NCBI GenBank assembly: GCA_025964055.1
Contig: JAOPZP010000451.1
Span: 1-5,713, forward strand
Direction: 5' to 3'
Source of the DNA: Conexibacter sp.
Lineage (GTDB): Bacteria; Actinomycetota; Thermoleophilia; Solirubrobacterales; Solirubrobacteraceae
DNA: 5,713 bases
This document shows, one piece after another, positions 1-5,704 of the stretch. Positions within the stretch are counted from its first letter, which is position 1, and each line of letters starts with the position of its first letter. The position numbers were made by a program, and so were the translations under genes. The notes under the pieces are model-generated. The model saw only the letters and a list, made by a program, of their open reading frames with translations, ran no database searches and had not been told where the DNA came from.

Positions 1-788
<788 letters not shown>

Positions 789-795
789 CCTCCCA

Positions 796-810
796 CGTCG
801 CTTTCCGACG
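796..810 (+). other. Small inverted repeat in the ffh–rpsP gap
   Basis: CGTCG (796-800) and CGACG (806-810) can pair as a 5-bp stem with a 5-nt loop, CTTTC. It lies just after the ffh stop and about 33 nt before the rpsP start. It has no following T tract, so it is a weak terminator candidate. It could be an mRNA-processing or leader hairpin, or chance in GC-rich DNA. Confidence 0.25.
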
Positions 811-833
811 CTGCAGCACGACTCAAGGACTTC

Positions 834-838
834 GAGGA
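834..838 (+). promoter_or_regulatory. Ribosome-binding site of rpsP
   Basis: GAGGA lies 5 nt before the GTG at 844, with a second purine-rich AAGGA at 825-829. This supports the GTG as the start of S16, whose conserved N-terminus begins exactly there. Confidence 0.7.
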
Positions 839-843
839 CCAAA

Positions 844-1101
844 GTGGCAGTTCGACTCCGCCTCACGCGTGTGGGCGCAAAGAAGAATCCGATCTGGCGC
901 ATCGTCGCCGCAGATCAGCGCTCCCCCCGTGACGGCCGCAACATCGAGATCCTGGGGCAGTACAACCCCCAGACCCAGCCGTCGACGATCACCGTCGATG
1001 AGGATCGCGTGCGCGACTGGCTCGCCAAGGGCGCCGTGCCCAGCGACCAGGTCCGCAAGCTCCTGCGCACGCAGGGCATCGAGACCGCCGGCTCCCGCTA
1101 G
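844..1101 (+). CDS. rpsP: 30S ribosomal protein S16
   Basis: 85 residues, the usual length for bS16. This protein binds 16S rRNA in the body of the small subunit and is needed for its assembly. The N-terminus MAVRLRLTRVGAKKNPIWRI and the following segment with DGRNIEILGQYNP are diagnostic. The C-terminal half (WLAKGAVPSDQVRKLLRTQG) matches the family helix-turn region. The GTG start is fixed by this N-terminus and by GAGGA 5 nt upstream. The gene follows ffh and precedes khpA by 13 nt, matching the conserved rpsP–KH–rimM–trmD–rplS order. Nothing unusual is seen in the protein. Confidence 0.97.
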   Translation: MAVRLRLTRVGAKKNPIWRIVAADQRSPRDGRNIEILGQYNPQTQPSTITVDEDRVRDWLAKGAVPSDQVRKLLRTQGIETAGSR

Positions 1102-1114
1102 GGACCCAGCCCGC

Positions 1115-1348
1115 ATGAAGGAGCTGCTCGAGTACCTGGCGCGCCAGCTCGTCGAAGATCCCGGCGAGGTGGCGGTCGAGCAGTTCGACGAGGACGACGG
1201 CACCGTCGTCCTCGAGCTGTCGGTGGGCGACGAGGACTACGGTCGCGTCATCGGCAAGGGTGGCCGCACCGCCAACGCGCTGCGCACCGTCGTGAAGGCC
1301 GCGGCGGTCAAGGAGCAGCGCCGCGTCCTCGTCGACATCGTCGACTGA
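1115..1348 (+). CDS. khpA: KH-domain RNA-binding protein (KhpA/YlqC family)
   Basis: 77 residues, consisting almost entirely of one KH domain. The nucleic-acid-binding GxxG loop is visible as VIGKGGRTANALRTVV (about residues 45-60), preceded by a beta strand region and followed by a C-terminal strand ending in VLVDIVD. In Firmicutes, KhpA forms a complex with KhpB/Jag and binds many RNAs; the position between rpsP and rimM is the classic location for this family. The ATG at 1115 is 13 nt after the rpsP stop, with only a weak GGGA upstream, so translation is probably coupled to rpsP. Its stop codon is one base from the rimM start. A longer open frame begins upstream at 869, but that part overlaps rpsP out of frame and has no conserved content. 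Family assignment is firm; the RNA targets here are unknown. Confidence 0.93.
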   Translation: MKELLEYLARQLVEDPGEVAVEQFDEDDGTVVLELSVGDEDYGRVIGKGGRTANALRTVVKAAAVKEQRRVLVDIVD

Positions 1349-1349
1349 C

Positions 1350-1874
1350 GTGGAGGCCGCCGATCCGGGTGGCGGGGCGCTGCTGACCGTGGGCCGCGTC
1401 GGCCGGGCCCATGGGCTCGACGGCTCGTTCCACGTCACGCAGCCCCGCACGCGCCTGCTGGAAGGGCGCGACAGCGTCATCGTCGAGGGCCGCGACGTCG
1501 CCATCGTGCGCCGTGCCGGCACCGACGCCCGGCCGATCTTCCGCCTGGCCGGGGTCGACTCGCGCGAGGCGGTCGACGCCCTGCGCGGGACGGACCTGTG
1601 GGTCCGCCGCGAGGAGGCGCCGCCGCTGGGCGAGGACGAGTGGTACGCCGAGGACCTCGTGGGCTGCCGCGTCGTCGACGGCGACCGCGAGGTGGGGGAG
1701 GTGACGCAGATGCTGGCCTATCCGTCGTGCGAGCTGCTGGAGGTCCCGCGCGCCGCGGACCCCGGCAAGCCGCCGCTGCTGATCCCGCTGATCTCCGATG
1801 CCGTGCGCACCGTCGACCTCGACGCACGTCGCATCGACGTCGACCTGCGGTTCATGGGGGAGGAGGAGGTCTAG
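1350..1874 (+). CDS. rimM: 16S rRNA processing protein RimM
   Basis: 174 residues, a typical length. RimM helps mature the 3' domain of the 30S subunit and binds ribosomal protein S19. The N-terminal RimM domain opens with TVGRVGRAHGLDGSFHV (about residues 13-29). The C-terminal PRC-barrel domain begins near EWYAEDLVGCRVVD (about 98) and ends with DARRIDVDLRFMGEEEV. The GTG start at 1350 lies one base after the khpA stop and has no Shine-Dalgarno, so it is probably translated by coupling. An internal in-frame GTG at 1389 would cut into the conserved first strand and is less likely. The last codons double as the trmD ribosome-binding site, and the TAG stop abuts the trmD GTG directly. Confidence 0.95.
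   Translation: MEAADPGGGALLTVGRVGRAHGLDGSFHVTQPRTRLLEGRDSVIVEGRDVAIVRRAGTDARPIFRLAGVDSREAVDALRGTDLWVRREEAPPLGEDEWYAEDLVGCRVVDGDREVGEVTQMLAYPSCELLEVPRAADPGKPPLLIPLISDAVRTVDLDARRIDVDLRFMGEEEV
1861..1870 (+). promoter_or_regulatory. Strong ribosome-binding site of trmD inside the rimM 3' end
   Basis: AGGAGGAGGT lies 4 nt before the trmD GTG at 1875. It is the strongest Shine-Dalgarno in the window, and it encodes the Glu-Glu-Glu-Val end of RimM. It decides the trmD start and links the two genes tightly. Confidence 0.85.
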
Positions 1875-2681
1875 GTGCAGCTCGACGTCCTCACGCTGTT
1901 CCCGGAGTGGTTCGAGTGGTTCCAGACCCAGCGGCACGTGCGCAACGCCGTGCAGGAGGGCCACTCGCTGCGGACCTTCAACCCGCGCGACCACACGCCG
2001 CTCAGCGGCGGCCAGGTCGACGACACGCCCTTCGGCGGCGGCGCCGGCATGGTGCTGCGCGTCGACGTCATGGACCAGGCGCTGCGCGGGATCTACAACC
2101 AGGATCCGGTCGACCTGCGCCGGGAGCGGCGGGTCATCGCGCTCACGCCCGGTGGCCGCATGCTCGACGACGGGCTCGTCGACGAGCTGGCCGCCGAGCC
2201 GGCGATCACGCTGCTGTGCGGCCGCTACGAGGGCTTCGACGAGCGCATCGTCCAGCACTTCGCCTCCGACGCGATCTCGGTCGGGCGCTTCGTGCTCTCG
2301 GGTGGCGAGCTGGCGGCGATGGTCGTCATGGACGCGGTGCTCCGCAAGCTGCCCGGCGCGCTCGGCCACGCCGACTCCGCGCTGGAGGAGTCCTTCAGCC
2401 AGGCGCTGGGCGGCGACCCCGAGTACCCGCACTACACCCGGCCCGCGGACTACCGCGGCTGGAAGGTCCCGCCGGTGCTGCTGTCGGGCCATCACGAGGA
2501 GATCGCCACCTGGCGCCGCGCCCGCAGCCAGGAGCGCGGCGTCGTGGGGCCGACCGCCCATCCGATCGATCCGGAGCCCGGGGACGCACGCCGCACCGGC
2601 GGCCCGGATCCGTTCGGGCCGATGTCCGACCCCGCACCCCGCGGCTCGGGACCGGACCCGTTCGGCCCCATGTCGGGCTGA
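1875..2681 (+). CDS. trmD: tRNA (guanine-N1)-methyltransferase TrmD, with atypical C-terminal tail
   Basis: 268 residues. TrmD uses S-adenosylmethionine to make m1G37 beside the anticodon, which prevents +1 frameshifting; it is a SPOUT-class dimer with a trefoil-knot active site. Visible: VLTLFPEWF at the N-terminus, DDTPFGGGAGMV (49-60), the knot segments LLCGRYEGFDER (113-124) and SVGRFVLSGGELAAM (135-149), then EYPHYTRP and VPPVLLSGHHEEI. By hand alignment to E. coli TrmD, Arg154 is kept (R157) but catalytic Asp169 is replaced by Glu (E172, in EESF). After WRRARSQERG (about 222) the usual helical end with a RRPDLL-like motif is absent. In its place is a tail of about 46 residues rich in Gly, Pro and Asp that carries GPDPFGPMS twice (243-251 and 259-267). 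No other frame in this region encodes the missing helix, so a simple frameshift is unlikely. The gene starts directly after the rimM stop. Function is very likely kept; the tail's role is unknown. Confidence 0.95.
   Translation: MQLDVLTLFPEWFEWFQTQRHVRNAVQEGHSLRTFNPRDHTPLSGGQVDDTPFGGGAGMVLRVDVMDQALRGIYNQDPVDLRRERRVIALTPGGRMLDDGLVDELAAEPAITLLCGRYEGFDERIVQHFASDAISVGRFVLSGGELAAMVVMDAVLRKLPGALGHADSALEESFSQALGGDPEYPHYTRPADYRGWKVPPVLLSGHHEEIATWRRARSQERGVVGPTAHPIDPEPGDARRTGGPDPFGPMSDPAPRGSGPDPFGPMSG
2601..2675 (+). repeat. Duplicated GPDPFGPMS coding motif in the trmD tail
   Basis: Two 27-nt units at 2601-2627 and 2649-2675, 48 nt apart, encode the same nine residues. They differ at 5 nucleotides, all synonymous third positions. 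The spacer encodes a short Asp/Pro/Ala/Arg/Gly linker. This pattern suggests the peptide, not the DNA, is being preserved. Confidence 0.85.
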
Positions 2682-2682
2682 G

Positions 2683-2733
2683 GCTCGCCTAGCGGCTCGC
2701 CCCAGCCTTGCGCGAGCTCGCCTGGCGGCTCGC
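2683..2733 (+). repeat. 18-nt direct repeat after trmD, with alternative short hairpins
   Basis: GCTCGCCTRGCGGCTCGC occurs at 2683-2700 and 2716-2733 with one mismatch and a 33-nt period. Between the copies, GCGAGC at 2712-2717 can pair with GCTCGC either upstream (2695-2700) or downstream (2728-2733), giving mutually exclusive 6-bp stems. No T tract follows, so it is not a standard intrinsic terminator. The region starts right after the trmD stop. Confidence 0.6.
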
Positions 2734-2792
2734 TCGCCCGCCAACGTCGACCCCGAGCGTCCGGGCTGACCGCTCCGCCAGCGTCGCTTCGC

Positions 2793-2798
2793 TACCAT
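2793..2798 (+). promoter_or_regulatory. Possible -10 element for rplS–lepB–rnhB
   Basis: TACCAT fits the actinobacterial -10 pattern TAnnnT and sits in the least GC-rich stretch of the trmD–rplS gap. Transcription would begin near 2804-2806, leaving a leader of about 40 nt that begins just before the 2811-2831 hairpin. No convincing -35 is seen at normal spacing, so this is tentative. Read-through from trmD remains possible. Confidence 0.35.
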
Positions 2799-2810
2799 CA
2801 CTCAGCCGAC

Positions 2811-2831
2811 GCGCGGAGCCGATCTCCGCGC
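2811..2831 (+). promoter_or_regulatory. Hairpin in the rplS leader, possible autoregulatory or attenuator element
   Basis: GCGCGGAG (2811-2818) and CTCCGCGC (2824-2831) form a perfect 8-bp stem with a 5-nt loop, CCGAT. A pyrimidine tract (CTTCTCTTT, 2832-2840) follows, and the rplS ATG is at 2844. The only Shine-Dalgarno-like bases nearby, GGAG at 2815-2818, lie inside the stem. The stem plus a partly T-rich tract resembles a terminator or attenuator. L19 leaders that regulate their own gene are known in other phyla; a relationship to them is not shown here. Confidence 0.55.
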
Positions 2832-2843
2832 CTTCTCTTTGCC

Positions 2844-3410
2844 ATGAGCACTGTCATCGAATCCCTTGAGCGCGCCCAGCTGCGCCGCGTCCCCCGCTTC
2901 CAGGCGGGCGATCGCGTCCGTGTCCACTTCCAGGTCATCGAGGGCACGCGTCGTCGTACGCAGGTCTTCGAGGGCGTGGTGATCAAGCGCCAGGGACATG
3001 GCTCTCGCGAGACCTTCACGGTCCGCAAGCAGTCCTTCGGCGTGGGCGTCGAGCGCACGTTCCCCGTGCACTCCCCCAAGATCGAGCGGATCGAGGTGAC
3101 GGCCCGCGGTGACGTGCGCCGCGCCAAGCTCTACTACCTCCGCGACCGCGTCGGCAAGGCCGCCCGCGTCCGCGAGCGCCGCTACGTCGGCCCCGAAGAG
3201 GTCGTCGAGCCCGGTCTGCTGCACGATCCGCTCGCGCAGCTCGAGGCCGAGGCCGCCGCAACTGACGGCGCCGTCGACGCCGAAGGCGCGTCGATCGACG
3301 AGGTCGTCGGCACGCCCGAGGCCGACGCGCCCGAGGCTCCCGCCGCCGAGGAGACGGGCGACACGCCCGCCGCCGAGGCTCCGGCGGACGCCGACGACAA
3401 GCAGGCCTAG
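2844..3410 (+). CDS. rplS: 50S ribosomal protein L19 with a long acidic C-terminal extension
   Basis: 188 residues against about 115 in most bacteria. bL19 sits at the subunit interface and contacts 16S rRNA. The core is clear: PRFQAGDRVRVHFQVIEG (17-34), VFEGVVIKRQGHGSRETFTV (41-60), GVGVERTFPVHSP (66-78) and RRAKLYYLRDRVGKAARVRE (92-111). The ATG matches the family N-terminus (MSTVIESLE). No Shine-Dalgarno is visible; a hairpin ends 12 nt upstream. From about residue 114 the protein continues as a low-complexity tail rich in Ala, Glu, Asp and Pro, with about 21 acidic residues and a single Lys among the last 70 or so. This is the reverse of the basic core. It includes a loose repeat (APEAPAAEE, AAEAPADAD). 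The tail is in frame with normal codon use and no sign of a frameshift. The lepB GTG starts one base after the stop. Confidence 0.95.
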   Translation: MSTVIESLERAQLRRVPRFQAGDRVRVHFQVIEGTRRRTQVFEGVVIKRQGHGSRETFTVRKQSFGVGVERTFPVHSPKIERIEVTARGDVRRAKLYYLRDRVGKAARVRERRYVGPEEVVEPGLLHDPLAQLEAEAAATDGAVDAEGASIDEVVGTPEADAPEAPAAEETGDTPAAEAPADADDKQA

Positions 3411-3411
3411 G

Positions 3412-4038
3412 GTGAGCCCCTCTACGGGGGAAGCCAAGAAGGAGCGCTCGGCGGGCAGCTCGTTCGTCGAGCTGATCGTGATCGTGGTGGTTGCCCTGGG
3501 CCTGGCCCTGGGCATCCAGGCCTTCCTCGTCAAGCCGTACCGGATCCCGAGCGAGTCGATGGTCCCGACGCTCCAGATCGGCCAGCGCGTGCTGGTCAAC
3601 CGGATCGGCAACCGCTTCAACAAGCCGCAGATCGGCGAGGTCGTCGTCTTCCACCCGCCCGGCGGGTCCTACACGATCACCTGCGGCGACCCCGGCAAGA
3701 AGCCCGACCAGGCGTGCGATCGCCCGACGGCGACCAAGGCCGGCGTCAACTTCATCAAGCGCGTCGTCGCCGGCCCGGGCGACACCCTCTACATCAAGGG
3801 CGGCCACGCGTTCGTCAACGGCAAGCGCCAGAAGGACGCCTTCACGCGTCCGTGCCTCGGCGGGACCGGCTGCGACTTCCCGCGGCCGATCACCATTCCC
3901 GCCGACCACTGGTTCATGATGGGTGACAACCGTGGCGAGTCCGACGACAGCCGGTTCTGGGGACCTGTTCCGCGCAAGTGGATCATCGGTGGCGCCTTCG
4001 CCACCTACTGGCCGCCCAAGCGCATCGGGCTCCTCTAG
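3412..4038 (+). CDS. lepB: Signal peptidase I
   Basis: 208 residues. This membrane serine protease cleaves signal peptides from exported preproteins on the outer face of the membrane. A short charged N-terminus is followed by one hydrophobic segment (about residues 18-40). Then comes the catalytic serine motif PSESMVPTL, with Ser49 the predicted nucleophile. The general-base lysine is K116 in NFIKRVVAGPGD, and the conserved GDNRGESDDSRFWGPVP lies at 171-187. The region outside the membrane holds four cysteines (C91, C102, C148, C154), with C148 and C154 flanking a short Gly-rich turn; disulfides are possible but not shown. The GTG at 3412 is chosen because it lies one base after the rplS stop and gives the usual short cytoplasmic tail. 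There is no Shine-Dalgarno, so coupling with rplS is likely. A longer open frame from 3109 overlaps rplS and is not supported. Confidence 0.95.
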   Translation: MSPSTGEAKKERSAGSSFVELIVIVVVALGLALGIQAFLVKPYRIPSESMVPTLQIGQRVLVNRIGNRFNKPQIGEVVVFHPPGGSYTITCGDPGKKPDQACDRPTATKAGVNFIKRVVAGPGDTLYIKGGHAFVNGKRQKDAFTRPCLGGTGCDFPRPITIPADHWFMMGDNRGESDDSRFWGPVPRKWIIGGAFATYWPPKRIGLL

Positions 4039-4057
4039 CGCCACCGCGATCGTCCTG

Positions 4058-4753
4058 GTGCCTCCGGCGTCCCAGCCCCCGGCTCCCACGCCGAAGAAGC
4101 GCACCAAGAGCAAGGCCCGCAGCGGCCGGCGGCTCTTCGCGCACGACCGCGCGCTCGGTGTGCGGTTCGTCGCCGGCGCCGACGAGGCCGGCCGTGGCTG
4201 CCTCGCCGGACCGCTCGTCGCAGCCGCGGTCCTGTTCGACTACGAGGCGCTCGGCCCGCGCGACGTCCGCGCGCTCTCGGTCCTCAACGACTCCAAGCAG
4301 CACACGCCCGAAGGGCGCGAGGCGCTGTACCCGATCGTCCTGCGCACGGCGACGCGCGTCGCGGTCGTCTCGCGCTGCGCCGGCGGGATCGACGCCCGAG
4401 GGCTGCACCGCACCAACCTCGCGGCGCTGCGCGAGTCGCTGCTGAAGGTGGCCCGGCCGGGCTGCATCTGCCTCAGCGACGGCTTCCCGGTCGGCGACCT
4501 CGAGGGCCACGAGGGCCGCGCGATCGTCGACGGCGACGCCAAGAGCGCGGCGATCGCCGCCGCCAGCATCATCGCCAAGGTCACCCGCGATCGCTTCATG
4601 CACCGCGCCGACGCCCGCCATCCCGGCTGGGAGTTCGCCGCGCACGTCGGCTACTCGACCCCCGAGCACCGCGAGGCGATCCAGCGCCAGGGCGTCTCGC
4701 CGCTGCACCGCATGTCGTTCGCCTCGACGGCCTACCAGCAGCTCGCGCTCTAG
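4058..4753 (+). CDS. rnhB: Ribonuclease HII
   Basis: 231 residues from the chosen GTG. RNase HII nicks RNA–DNA hybrids and single ribonucleotides in DNA. The four metal-binding acidic residues are visible: D42 and E43 in GADEAGRG, D141 in LSDGFPV, and D160 in DGDAKSAAIAAASIIAKVTRD. LNDSKQ and the C-terminal GYSTPEH…SPLHRMSF motif also match the family. The first 25 or so residues are a Pro-rich then Lys/Arg-rich extension of unknown role. The start is uncertain. GTG 4058 lies 19 nt after the lepB stop but has no Shine-Dalgarno. An ATG at 3923 would overlap lepB by 116 nt and its extra residues look like an out-of-frame reading of lepB. GTG 4160 would begin seven codons before the DEAGRG motif. 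Identity is secure; the exact N-terminus is not. Confidence 0.93.
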   Translation: MPPASQPPAPTPKKRTKSKARSGRRLFAHDRALGVRFVAGADEAGRGCLAGPLVAAAVLFDYEALGPRDVRALSVLNDSKQHTPEGREALYPIVLRTATRVAVVSRCAGGIDARGLHRTNLAALRESLLKVARPGCICLSDGFPVGDLEGHEGRAIVDGDAKSAAIAAASIIAKVTRDRFMHRADARHPGWEFAAHVGYSTPEHREAIQRQGVSPLHRMSFASTAYQQLAL

Positions 4754-4764
4754 CGAACCCGGCA

Positions 4765-5130
4765 TCAGAACGCGTCCTCGAGGTGGTCGAGCCGCGTCAG
4801 GCGCCCGCGGGCGTCGATGACGACGCCGATCGCGTCGCAGCGCAGCAGCCGCACGCGGGGACGATCGGTGGCGTCGCTGAGGTAGGCCCGGGCCATCCGC
4901 CGCACCTGGGCCTGCTTGGCGGGGTGCAGGGCGTCCCAGGGGTCGCCACGGCCACGCCGGGTCTTGACCTCGCAGAACACGAGCGTCTCGCCGTCGCAGG
5001 CGATCAGGTCGATCTCGCCGTGGCGCGTGCGGTGGTTGCGGGCCACGATCGCGTAGCCGAGGCGCTCGAGGTGCTCGGCGGCGAGGCGCTCGCCGAGGCG
5101 GCCGAGGTGCTGGCGGGGATCGGTGGGCAC
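4765..5130 (-). CDS. yraN: YraN/UPF0102 family endonuclease-like protein
   Basis: 121 residues, the family's usual size. The fold is related to PD-(D/E)XK nucleases. The key residues are visible: HGEIDLI (E39, D41) and FCEVKTRRGRGDP (E54, K56). The N-terminal helix GRLGERLAAEHLERLGYAIV is also typical. Biochemical function is not well settled for this family; a role in DNA processing is an inference from the fold. The GTG at 5130 is chosen because family proteins begin just before this helix; the frame is open much further upstream but the added sequence overlaps the opposite-strand gene. No Shine-Dalgarno is seen. The gene is convergent with rnhB, with 11 nt between stops, whereas in many actinobacteria yraN lies close to rnhB on the same strand. 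Confidence 0.9.
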   Translation of the reverse strand: MPTDPRQHLGRLGERLAAEHLERLGYAIVARNHRTRHGEIDLIACDGETLVFCEVKTRRGRGDPWDALHPAKQAQVRRMARAYLSDATDRPRVRLLRCDAIGVVIDARGRLTRLDHLEDAF

Positions 5131-5137
5131 GCAGGCG

Positions 5138-5143
5138 ACGCTA
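5138..5143 (-). promoter_or_regulatory. Possible -10 element for a leaderless yraN transcript
   Basis: On the minus strand TAGCGT (TAnnnT) is followed by 7 nt and then the GTG start of yraN, so transcription could begin at or next to the start codon. The -35 region is poor. This would explain the missing Shine-Dalgarno. Weak on its own. Confidence 0.3.
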
Positions 5144-5198
5144 CGGCGGGTCGCGTGCCGGAACAGCACGCGTTCGTGACGAAGCTGCGCACCGGCCG

Positions 5199-5227
5199 TT
5201 GCGAGCCTGATGAGCGCGCGCGATGAT
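5199..5227 (+). promoter_or_regulatory. Possible promoter of the DUF1707–FHA gene
   Basis: TTGCGA (5199-5204) and GATGAT (5222-5227) are separated by exactly 17 nt, and each matches four of six bases of the sigma-70-type consensus. The expected start, about 7 nt past the -10, falls on or beside the ATG at 5234, which implies a leaderless mRNA and favours that start over the ATG at 5210. Confidence 0.4.
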
Positions 5228-5233
5228 CGCCCC

Positions 5234-5704
5234 ATGCGCATCGGCGACCGCGAGCGGCGGCGGGCCGAGCGGCGCCTGCGGGCGTCGTATCTCCGCGGCG
5301 AGCTCAGCGCCGACACCTTCGAGGGCCGGATCGCGGCGGCCCTCGGCGCGCAGCGCGCCGACGAGCTGTCACCACTCGCCGACGACCTCCCCGGCCCGCT
5401 GGACCGCCTGCGGCTGAGCATCGGACGCCACGCGCGCCACACGGGTCCCGCGCTCGTGGCGCCGAGACTCGATGCCGGCGACCGCCTCGTCCTCGGCCGC
5501 TCGCGCAGCTGCGACGTGCGCTTCGTCGAGTCGTCGGTCTCGCGCTGCCACGCCGAGCTGCTGCGCGTCGGGGCGGGCTGGCTGCTCGTCGACCGCGCGT
5601 CGACCAACGGCACCTGGGTCAACGGCGTGCGCGTCACGCGCTCGCGCGTTGCCGACGGCGACGAGATCCGCCTCGGCACCGCCCGCGTGGTCCTGCGCGC
5701 CTGA
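5234..5704 (+). CDS. DUF1707 and FHA domain protein
   Basis: 156 residues in two parts. Residues 1-55 (MRIGDRERRRAERRLRASYL, then a segment with GELSADTFEGRIAAAL and ADDLPG) match the DUF1707 pattern of a short helical N-terminal module common in Actinomycetota. Residues about 82-156 form an FHA domain, a phosphothreonine-binding module: G88-R89-S90, S103-R104-x-H106, and N125-G126-T127 followed by VNG. All key phosphopeptide-binding residues are present. A short linker (about 56-80) joins the two. There is no membrane segment and no kinase domain, so it is probably a soluble adaptor for Ser/Thr kinase signalling, but no partner kinase is in view. ATG 5234 is preferred because DUF1707 proteins usually begin there; ATG 5210 in the same frame would add eight residues. 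Its link to the neighbouring housekeeping genes is unknown. Confidence 0.88.
   Translation: MRIGDRERRRAERRLRASYLRGELSADTFEGRIAAALGAQRADELSPLADDLPGPLDRLRLSIGRHARHTGPALVAPRLDAGDRLVLGRSRSCDVRFVESSVSRCHAELLRVGAGWLLVDRASTNGTWVNGVRVTRSRVADGDEIRLGTARVVLRA

Noticed and set aside
796..810. Intrinsic terminator between ffh and rpsP
   Set aside because: The stem is only 5 bp with no T tract after it, so termination is not supported; kept only as a weak inverted repeat.
2541..2681. Frameshift explaining the odd TrmD C-terminus
   Set aside because: Neither alternative plus-strand frame encodes the usual TrmD C-terminal helix, and the synonymous pattern in the duplicated motif supports the current frame as coding.
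1598..2692. Plus-strand open frame of 364 codons overlapping rimM and trmD
   Set aside because: Very rich in Arg, Gly, Ala and Pro, typical of an out-of-frame reading of GC-rich genes, and without motifs.
1308..2801. Long minus-strand open frame of 497 codons across rimM and trmD
   Set aside because: It is antisense to two certain genes, and its translation is low-complexity with no recognisable domain. High GC at third positions commonly keeps the mirrored frame open.
3923..4057. Upstream ATG extension of rnhB overlapping the lepB 3' end
   Set aside because: The added residues are Ser/Thr/Ala-rich out-of-frame lepB sequence, and RNase HII proteins do not need them. A start near 4058 is simpler, though not proven.
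3016..4113. Long minus-strand open frame of 365 codons across rplS and lepB
   Set aside because: Same antisense effect; Arg/Ala-rich with no family resemblance, while the plus strand encodes two well-conserved proteins.
5131..5679. N-terminal extension of yraN through the divergent region and the FHA gene
   Set aside because: The extension is antisense to a well-supported FHA domain gene and has no conserved content; family proteins start near 5130.
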